Source: JADJWR01 sp964509545 (GTDB lineage Bacteria; Pseudomonadota; Gammaproteobacteria; Burkholderiales; Burkholderiaceae_F). Taken from it: 15,775 bases of DNA. A program made the translations under genes and the position numbers. This document shows, one piece after another, positions 1 through 5,558 of the stretch. Numbering within the stretch: the first letter of the stretch is position 1; every line of letters starts with the position of its first letter. The stretch spans positions 1-15,775 of the forward strand of contig CAZDXQ010000066.1 of assembly GCA_964509545.1 (NCBI GenBank), in the 5' to 3' direction. The notes below the pieces were generated by a model that was not told where the DNA came from, did not search any database, and was given only the letters and a program-made list of their open reading frames with translations.

Positions 1-882
1 GCCGTCGTCGGTCATCACGATGCCGAGCATCAGCACCTGCTGGCCGTTGTGGCGCGCGGTGTAAAGGGGCGGATCCTCGTAGCCGCGGGTGACCGTCGTA
101 AAGTCGCCGAGCCGGATCAGCCGGCCGCCGGCGGCGATCGGAACGCTGCGGATGTCGTCCAGATCGTCGAACTGGCCGGTCACCCGCACCAGCACGCGGT
201 CGCCCTGGGTGTCGATCGAACCTGCGGCCAGCACGCTGTTCTGGTTGGTGAGGCTTTCGGCGATCGCCAGCGGCGTGATGCCGAGCGAAGCCAGCTTCTG
301 GTGAGAGAACTCGACGTAAACCTTCTTCGCCTGCTTGCCGTAGATGTCGACCTTCTTGACCATCGGCACCTTGAGCAGGCGCCGCTTGATGTTCTCGGCG
401 ACGTCGGCCAGCTCCCACGGGCTGATGCCGTCGCCCTTGACGGCGTACAGCAGCCCGGTGACGTCGCCGTATTCGTCGTTGAAGATCGGGCCGATGACGC
501 CTTGGGGCAGCTCGCGCTCGATGTCCTTGAACTTCTTGCGCGCCTGGTACCAGGCCTCGCGCTGGTCGTCCTTCGAGGTGCCGCCCGCGACGGTGATCGT
601 CATGCCGCCATAGCCCTGGCGCGCGTAGGTGACGACCTTCTCGAAGTGGTCGAGCTGCTCGAACTTCTTCTCCATCCGGTTGAGCACCTGGTCCTGGACC
701 TGCTGCGCGGTGGCGCCAGGCCAGATCACCATCGCCGTCATCGACGGCACCGAGAAGTTCGGGTCTTCGAGCTGGCCGAGCTTGGTGAAGCCCAGCACGC
801 CGCCGATGCCGATCACCAGGATCAGGAACAGGACGATGGCGCGGTGACCGAGCGCCCATTCGGTGAGGTTGAAGGATTTCAT
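1..882 (-). CDS. RND-family efflux pump permease, N-terminal 294 residues (cut by window edge)
   Basis: Inner-membrane, proton-driven RND transporter; by family knowledge it would pair with the two adjacent genes to form a tripartite pump across both membranes. Only the first 294 codons lie in the window, roughly 28% of the usual ~1,030 residues. The N-terminus is MKSFNLTEWALGHR, followed by a first membrane helix at about residues 15-34. It continues into the porter domain, with the EDPNF motif near residue 40 and the PGATAQQVQDQV region near residues 55-66, both typical of HAE1-type drug/hydrophobe exporters rather than metal (CusA) pumps. The ATG at 882-880 overlaps the TGA of the upstream membrane-fusion gene in an ATGA, which indicates translational coupling. 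The substrate cannot be told from this part, and no local regulator is visible. Confidence 0.93.
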   Translation of the reverse strand, partial: MKSFNLTEWALGHRAIVLFLILVIGIGGVLGFTKLGQLEDPNFSVPSMTAMVIWPGATAQQVQDQVLNRMEKKFEQLDHFEKVVTYARQGYGGMTITVAGGTSKDDQREAWYQARKKFKDIERELPQGVIGPIFNDEYGDVTGLLYAVKGDGISPWELADVAENIKRRLLKVPMVKKVDIYGKQAKKVYVEFSHQKLASLGITPLAIAESLTNQNSVLAAGSIDTQGDRVLVRVTGQFDDLDDIRSVPIAAGGRLIRLGDFTTVTRGYEDPPLYTARHNGQQVLMLGIVMTDDG

Positions 883-2024
883 CGCGATGCCTGCTTGACG
901 GCGACGTCATTCCCGGCCGCGGCCAGCGCGACCTTCAGGCCGGGCGCCATCTTCTGCACGCCGGCGGTGACGACGAGCTCACCGGGCTGCAGGCCGGACA
1001 CCAGCGCGTCGTCGTTGCGATAGCCGTGCACTGTGACGCCCAGAAGCTCAACCGTTGCCCCAGGTTCACTGCCGGCGCGGCGAACGACCCACACAGCGGG
1101 CTGGCCCTTGTTCTGCGTGATCGCTGAGGCGGGGATCGCCGCCGCCTGACCATCACCGGCCGGGCGTTCGACCGCCAGCGTGGCGGTCGCGCCGAGCGGC
1201 AAGGGGCGAGGCGTGGCGGGCTTCAAGCGTGCGCGGAAGGTCCGCGTCTGCGTTGCGGCCTGCGGCGACAGTTCGCGCAACGTCACCTCGAAGGTCTGCT
1301 CGGGAGCGCTCGCCAGCCACGCCCGGTAGTGCGAGCCCTTGAACGACTGCAGGTGGTCTTCCGGCACGTCGGCGACGATCTCGGGCTCGCCCTCGTTGGC
1401 GATGACAACGACCGGTTGCCCCTCGGCGACCACCTGCCCGGCCTCGGCGCGCACGGCGGTCACCACGCCGCTGCGGGAGGCGCGCAGCACTGTGTACTTG
1501 AGCCGGTTGCGCGCCAGCTCGAGGCTCCGCGCCTGCGCCTCGGCGGTCGCCTGCGCCGTCCGCGCGGCGGACTGGGCGCGCTCTTCATCGGATTCGCTGA
1601 CCGAGCCGTCTTCCTTCAGCGCATTGAGGCGGACCCGGTCCGACTCGGCCTGTCGCGCCTGTGTCACCGCCGCCGCCAGCTGCTGCCGCGCCAGTTCCTC
1701 GGCCAGGCGGTAGTCGGTGTCGTCGAGCACGGCCAGCACGTCGCCCGCGCGCACTTTCTGGCCGACGTCGACCTTGCGCTGCACGACCTTGCCGCCGACG
1801 CGGAAGGCTTCGTTTACTTCATGGCGCGACTGCACGGAGCCGACATAGCGATTTGTTTCCAGTGACCTGTCGTAGCGCACCTCGGCCGTGCGGACGGCGC
1901 GCAGCGGTTCGGCCGGGGGCTTCTCCGAGCAGCCGGCCACCGTCGCGGCGATCGGCACGACGGTGCAGAGAACAAGGGCAAGCGATGTTTTCATAGAGGT
2001 TCTCGCGCGGTCGGCGCGTTTCAT
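879..2024 (-). CDS. RND efflux membrane-fusion (periplasmic adaptor) lipoprotein
   Basis: Periplasmic adaptor of the HlyD/AcrA family, joining the RND pump to the outer-membrane channel. At 381 residues it is normal for the family. The N-terminus has a lipoprotein signal with lipobox VAGC (Cys32), so the mature protein is probably lipid-anchored. A lipoyl-like half-motif lies at about 73-105 (FRVGGKVVQRKVDVGQKV), an alpha-helical hairpin rich in Ala, Gln and Glu at about 105-175, the second lipoyl half at about 176-210 (LRASRSGVVTAVRAEAGQ), then beta-barrel and membrane-proximal domains (GLQPGELVVTAGVQKM near 344-359). I chose the ATG at 2024 because it overlaps the TGA of the outer-membrane gene as ATGA, the same junction as downstream. 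An internal ATG at 1994 (MKTSLALVL) would leave a more classical short signal peptide and remains possible. Neither start has a strong Shine-Dalgarno sequence. Confidence 0.92.
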   Translation of the reverse strand: MKRADRARTSMKTSLALVLCTVVPIAATVAGCSEKPPAEPLRAVRTAEVRYDRSLETNRYVGSVQSRHEVNEAFRVGGKVVQRKVDVGQKVRAGDVLAVLDDTDYRLAEELARQQLAAAVTQARQAESDRVRLNALKEDGSVSESDEERAQSAARTAQATAEAQARSLELARNRLKYTVLRASRSGVVTAVRAEAGQVVAEGQPVVVIANEGEPEIVADVPEDHLQSFKGSHYRAWLASAPEQTFEVTLRELSPQAATQTRTFRARLKPATPRPLPLGATATLAVERPAGDGQAAAIPASAITQNKGQPAVWVVRRAGSEPGATVELLGVTVHGYRNDDALVSGLQPGELVVTAGVQKMAPGLKVALAAAGNDVAVKQASR

Positions 2025-3532
2025 GAGATCGGTGAGGACGCGGCACTGGTCCGCGCGGGCTTGGCAATCGGGTCGAACACCTGCCAGCCGCCGCCGAGCG
2101 CCTTGTACAGCTGCACGCTGTCGAGCAGCAGCTGCGTGTGGCTGTCGTTGGCGCTGACGCGGACGATCAAGCGCTGGCGCTGCGCGTCGAGCAGGGGCAG
2201 AAGGTCGATCTGTCCGCGGTTGTACAGCGACTGTGCGCGGCCGAAGGCCGCCTCGGCCGATGCGGCGGCGGCGGCCAGCATGTCGGCGCGCTGACGCTCG
2301 TTGCCGACCACGGCCAAGGCGTTCTCGACGTCCTCGAGCGCGCGCACGATGGCGTCCTCGTAGCGCAGCGCCGCTTCGGACTGGCCGGCCTCGGCGATGT
2401 CGTTGATCGCCCTCGTCCGCCCGGCGTTGAAGATCGGCATCGCCAGCAGCGCCGCGGCGTTCGTGTAACGCGCGGCGCCCAGACTGAAGTCGTTCACCTC
2501 GGCGCTGCCACGTCCGAACAGCGCATTGACGAAAAGCCGCGGGAACCATTCCGCGTAGGCCTGCTGCCTGCGCGCATTGGCGGCGGCCAGCTGCGACCGG
2601 GCGGCGAGCAGGTCGGGCCTGCGCTCGAGCAGCGCGGCGGGCTGGCCGGCGCGCGCCGGCGGCGCAACCGGCTCGCCGCTCGACGGGTTGATGCGGGCGG
2701 CGTTGAACGCCTGGTCGCCGATCAGAACGGCGATGCGGTGACGCGAAACGGCGACCGCGGTCTCGAGCGGCGGGACCGCTGCGCGGGCACGCGACGCGTC
2801 GGTCTGGGCGCGCTCGACATCGAATGGCGTGGCCAGGCCGGCGCGGTGCCGCGCCGTGACCAGGCGCAGCGTCTCGTCCTGCGCCGCCGAGATCGCGCGC
2901 ACGGTTTCGAGCTGGCGCAAGGCGCCGACGAGCGTGAAGTAGCTGGACGCGACGTCGGTCAGCACCATCAGGCGCACGCCGCGCGCGCCATGCTCGACGG
3001 CAAGGGCATCAGCCTCGGCTGCCGTCGCCCCGGCCCGAAGGCGGCCGGACAGATCGACTTCCCAGGAGACGCCGATGCCGCCAACGGTAACGTCGGCATC
3101 GGGAAATGCCTGCCGCTTGATTGCGTCGTACCCGGTGTCCTGACGGAGTGTGCCGCCTACACCGCTGACGCTGGGATAGAGCCAGGAGCGGCTGACCGTG
3201 ACGCCCGATCGCGCGGCGCGCACGCGTTCGGCGGCGATCCTCACGTCGCGGTTCTCGCTTGCGGCGCGGCGGATCAGGTCGGTCAGCACCGGGTCGTTGT
3301 AGCTCTCCCACCAGGCAACCTCCGGGTCGGCATCGGCGGCGGAGTCGGCGCCGGCGAACCGCGCGGGCACTTCGACGTTGGGCTGAAGCACGGGAGTGGA
3401 GCAGCCTGCCAGAAAAGTCGCGAGCGACATGGCCAGCGCGGCCGGCAAGGCAGCCGCAGAGGCCGCGCTTCGTCCGGTCCGCTCCGGCCGAGCCGGCCGC
3501 GGCGTCCAGGTAGCGAAAAGTGGTATCAACAT
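2021..3532 (-). CDS. NodT-family outer-membrane efflux lipoprotein (TolC-like channel)
   Basis: Outer-membrane factor of the tripartite pump: a 503-residue lipoprotein with two OEP domains, roughly residues 70-260 and 285-490, expected to form a trimeric channel. Evidence is the lipobox LAGC with Cys44, the early W-W-E-S-Y-N-D-P-x-L-T-D-L motif near residues 74-86, alternating Ala/Arg-rich long helices, the RPDLLAARSQLAAANAR segment in the second domain and the C-terminal YNRGQIDLLPLLDAQRQ segment; these are hallmarks of the NodT subgroup. The ATG at 3532 gives an Arg-rich n-region and a rather long signal (43 residues before Cys). A start at 3430 leaves only nine residues before the Cys and is too short; a TTG between them is conceivable. 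No clear Shine-Dalgarno sequence precedes 3532. It is the first gene of the efflux operon and overlaps the adaptor gene by 4 bp. Confidence 0.92.
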   Translation of the reverse strand: MLIPLFATWTPRPARPERTGRSAASAAALPAALAMSLATFLAGCSTPVLQPNVEVPARFAGADSAADADPEVAWWESYNDPVLTDLIRRAASENRDVRIAAERVRAARSGVTVSRSWLYPSVSGVGGTLRQDTGYDAIKRQAFPDADVTVGGIGVSWEVDLSGRLRAGATAAEADALAVEHGARGVRLMVLTDVASSYFTLVGALRQLETVRAISAAQDETLRLVTARHRAGLATPFDVERAQTDASRARAAVPPLETAVAVSRHRIAVLIGDQAFNAARINPSSGEPVAPPARAGQPAALLERRPDLLAARSQLAAANARRQQAYAEWFPRLFVNALFGRGSAEVNDFSLGAARYTNAAALLAMPIFNAGRTRAINDIAEAGQSEAALRYEDAIVRALEDVENALAVVGNERQRADMLAAAAASAEAAFGRAQSLYNRGQIDLLPLLDAQRQRLIVRVSANDSHTQLLLDSVQLYKALGGGWQVFDPIAKPARTSAASSPIS

Positions 3533-3592
3533 CGGTCGTCAACGCCTGAATCGATGAGCGAACGGTAGTGAAGGCTCGGCGGGAAGTCGTCA

Positions 3593-3604
3593 GTGACGCG
3601 TCAC
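3593..3604. promoter_or_regulatory. Perfect palindrome, candidate operator of the efflux operon
   Basis: GTGACGCGTCAC is its own reverse complement. It lies about 60 bases upstream of the first efflux gene's start codon (3532), where a repressor or activator site would be expected. A 12-base palindrome arises by chance a few times in 15 kb, so position is the main argument. No regulator gene is adjacent in the window. Confidence 0.3.
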
Positions 3605-3852
3605 CGATTGGTCGCGATTTCGTCGGTGCCGATGCAAATCGCTCGGCGCCCTCGTACGGCGCGACGACAACGAGGCGCCGCGCGTGTGGTTTCTGCGCTG
3701 CTCAGCGTTGAAATTCGGTCTCGCGAGAACCGCGGCGAATCGGCCGCGCCGAGGCGGTCGCCGGTGTGGGTCGTTCATGCAACCGGTCCACGCGTTCGCG
3801 ACGAAGATCAGCAACCACTGCGTTCCACACTGTCGGAACGAACCGCCGGTGT

Positions 3853-3876
3853 TGCTGCCGCGCAAGCGGGAATCCA
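3853..3876. repeat. REP-like dispersed repeat fragment
   Basis: The core CCGC-GCAA-GCGG (3858-3869) followed by GAATCCAG matches the common intergenic repeat of many beta- and gamma-proteobacteria. That repeat's conceptual translations give PAQAGIQ and PRKRES; both an AQAGIQ-like and a PRKRES frame are visible here. Only one copy is present and no inverted partner was found, so it looks like a remnant. Recognition is from memory of the repeat, not from a search. Confidence 0.45.
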
Positions 3877-3966
3877 GCGCTGCGAGAACGGTGGCCGCCC
3901 GCCCCGATCAGAGCGAGGGCCGGCTTCCGCGAGGACGACACAGCGGCCTGCGCGGGCCGCTTTCCG

Positions 3967-3982
3967 GAGGTTGCTGAACCTC
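3967..3982 (-). terminator. Weak hairpin after the lipid A deacylase gene
   Basis: A six-base-pair stem (GAGGTT / AACCTC) with a four-base loop lies about 45 bases past the stop of the minus-strand deacylase gene. There is no T-tract, so an intrinsic terminator role is only a possibility. Confidence 0.2.
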
Positions 3983-4026
3983 GTCGCTGATCCGGACGGC
4001 CCAGGAAGGCGGCGCCGGGATCGGTC

Positions 4027-5043
4027 TCAGTGGTACCAGGACACGCTCAAGGTTCCGAATCCGACGCGCTCGCGCTCGGTGTCGAACGTCTTCGTGAAGT
4101 GGGTCCTGCCGAGGAAGAAGGTGAAACCGCGATGGCGCACGGCGATGCCCAGGGTCGCCATGCCGATGAAAGGTTTCGATCCGACAGACCGGCTGTCCTT
4201 GAACACCGTCCCATCGAGCGGCAGGTAGTGAGCGACACCGTAACCCGCAAGACCCCCCGAAAGCGACACGGACCATCGATCAACTGGCCCGACCCCGACC
4301 GTTGACGCGACGTTGAACCCCTGGCGCAGCGCGGTTCCACCCAGGGCCTCGACGAGGTTCCAGCCGACCTCGCCGTAGACACCGAGGCCCGCACCCGTGA
4401 AGTAATTGCCGAGGCCGGCCTGGGCCACGGGAACGATCCGCCACTTGACCGATTTGCCGGCGTCGCCCTCGGCGAGCAGATAGGTGGCGGTGTAACCGAC
4501 GTTGAGCACCGGTTCGTTGGGAAGCTGGGTGTCCCAGCCCATCGGCTCGTCGCTGCCGACGATCTTGTGGACCCGCTTCTGTACGTGTTCGGCCTGCGAC
4601 GCGGAACCGACGACGCCGACCCGGAGCTGCCACGCGTGTGTCCATCGTTCCTTTCGCGCGTAGACGATGTTGTCGAGGTACAGGACGCCGGCATAGGGCT
4701 GATCGTCGATGGGCGGCTCGCGCAGCTTGATGTCATCCGGAGTATGCATCTCCTGCGCCACGGACCAGGCGACGTAGGTTCGCGAGCCGCTATCGCCGAC
4801 AAAAGGCAGAAACGACCAGAACTGTCCCCACCGGCGGACGAAGCTCTGCTCTGCGTAGGTGCCGATTTCGTTCGAAACCCAGGAAACGCCGAGGCCGTTG
4901 GTGTAGTTGTTGTCACTGGCGCCCACGTCGTTTTCGAGCGTCACCGTCCAGGCACCGCGATAAGGCGCGGTCGACTGTGCGGCGCAATCCGCCGTGCCGT
5001 ATGTCAGCAATACGAGCAAAGTCAGCCAGACACCTGCTTTCAT
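4027..5043 (-). CDS. lpxR: LpxR-family lipid A 3'-O-deacylase-like outer-membrane protein (DUF2219)
   Basis: Predicted outer-membrane beta-barrel enzyme that removes the 3'-acyloxyacyl group from lipid A, remodelling the outer leaflet. It has 338 residues, about the family length, with a signal peptide (MKAGVWLTLLVLLTYG, cleavage near residue 23). Family signatures in order: LENDV (Asn38, Asp39), NNYTNGLGVSW (46-55), QEMHTPDDI (97-105), DDQPYAGVLYLD (113-124), the AEHVQKRVH block (151-159, with His159 the candidate for the Salmonella LpxR catalytic His122) and GWDTQLPNEP (169-178). The alternating hydrophobic C-terminal strand ends SVSWYH. I chose the ATG at 5043 because it has a GGAG ribosome site ten bases upstream and begins the signal peptide; an earlier in-frame ATG at 5127 would add 28 non-signal residues. 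It is monocistronic by spacing: 183 bp from the gene upstream and 494 bp from the efflux operon. Exact substrate specificity is unproven. Confidence 0.88.
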   Translation of the reverse strand: MKAGVWLTLLVLLTYGTADCAAQSTAPYRGAWTVTLENDVGASDNNYTNGLGVSWVSNEIGTYAEQSFVRRWGQFWSFLPFVGDSGSRTYVAWSVAQEMHTPDDIKLREPPIDDQPYAGVLYLDNIVYARKERWTHAWQLRVGVVGSASQAEHVQKRVHKIVGSDEPMGWDTQLPNEPVLNVGYTATYLLAEGDAGKSVKWRIVPVAQAGLGNYFTGAGLGVYGEVGWNLVEALGGTALRQGFNVASTVGVGPVDRWSVSLSGGLAGYGVAHYLPLDGTVFKDSRSVGSKPFIGMATLGIAVRHRGFTFFLGRTHFTKTFDTERERVGFGTLSVSWYH

Positions 5044-5138
5044 GACTGCGTCTCCGTGGTTCTTGCCGGCGCCTTGCCCGCTCGCCATCCGAGAAGAACG
5101 AGCGGCATCGGTCGCCGACAGGTGCAATTCGATGCAAT

Positions 5139-5161
5139 GGCAGGGTAGACCTCTGCCTGCC
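5139..5161 (-). terminator. Possible hairpin ending the eight-gene operon
   Basis: GGCAGG and CCTGCC form a six-base-pair stem with an 11-base loop about 65 bases beyond the last gene's stop codon. It has no T-tract. It could slow or end transcription ahead of the deacylase gene, but the same 183-base gap must also hold that gene's promoter. Confidence 0.2.
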
Positions 5162-5226
5162 GGAACTGGTCTGCGAAGCGTCGGTGTCGGGCTTGTCCCG
5201 TCGACAACGGACCGGCGTGCGCGCGG

Positions 5227-5550
5227 CTAGGATCCGAGAAGATCCCCGAAGCGCTTCTGCAGCCGTTCGACGATGAGTGCCTCGATCGAGGCGGTTTCCT
5301 TCTGGCCGACGGCATCGGCCGCCTTCTCGCGTATCGCCAGGTGCATCATCAGCAGGTCGCGCAGCTTGGCGAAGGCCGCAGCATTGTCCGCGCCGCACAC
5401 CGTCGCGTCCCTGTGCAGAACGCGCTGGATCACGCCGGGCTGCAGCAGTCTGATCTGGCACAGCACGGCCAGCCGGGCGATCTCCTCGTCCAGCCCCTCG
5501 AGAGTGTTCGCCCACCACACGGGCGGCAGATCGTGCGCTGACTTGTCCAT
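5227..5550 (-). CDS. Small conserved-looking helical protein, last gene of the operon
   Basis: I do not recognise a named family. The 107-residue product has no signal peptide or membrane span and appears entirely alpha-helical. It has an acidic N-terminal helix (NTLEGLDEEIARLAVLCQIRLL, about 15-36), a hinge with LQPGVIQRVLHRDATVCG, a helix at about 55-80 and a C-terminal charged helix ending KRFGDLLGS. Two Cys are present (31 and 52). I chose the ATG at 5550 because AGGA lies five bases upstream. The ATG at 5562 makes an ATGA overlap with the DUF3141 stop and adds four residues (MRMI), and is nearly as likely. The overlap implies co-translation with the DUF3141 protein, so a partner or accessory role, such as a small subunit, is the natural inference. 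No function can be stated. Confidence 0.8.
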   Translation of the reverse strand: MDKSAHDLPPVWWANTLEGLDEEIARLAVLCQIRLLQPGVIQRVLHRDATVCGADNAAAFAKLRDLLMMHLAIREKAADAVGQKETASIEALIVERLQKRFGDLLGS

Positions 5551-5558
5551 GATCATCC

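Larger units (their letters stand above)
3533..4026. other. 494-bp non-coding stretch upstream of the efflux operon
   Basis: No convincing gene is seen on either strand. The open frames here are Arg-, Ser- and Pro-rich with no recognisable motif, and the longest plus-strand one runs on into the antisense of the lipid A deacylase gene. The region must hold the promoter of the efflux operon (minus strand) and the 3' end of the deacylase transcript. It contains a perfect 12-base palindrome at 3593-3604, a 10-base palindrome at 3719-3728, a REP-like repeat fragment around 3853-3876 and a weak hairpin at 3967-3982. I could not assign -35 and -10 boxes with confidence. Confidence 0.7.

Noticed and set aside
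3593..4228. 211-codon plus-strand frame in the gap before the efflux operon
   Set aside because: Arg/Pro-rich low-information translation, includes the REP-like repeat, and ends antisense inside the lipid A deacylase gene.
5196..5213. Imperfect GTCC/GGAC hairpin just after the operon's last gene, considered as a terminator
   Set aside because: The stem needs a bulge and lacks a T-tract; too weak to list as a feature.
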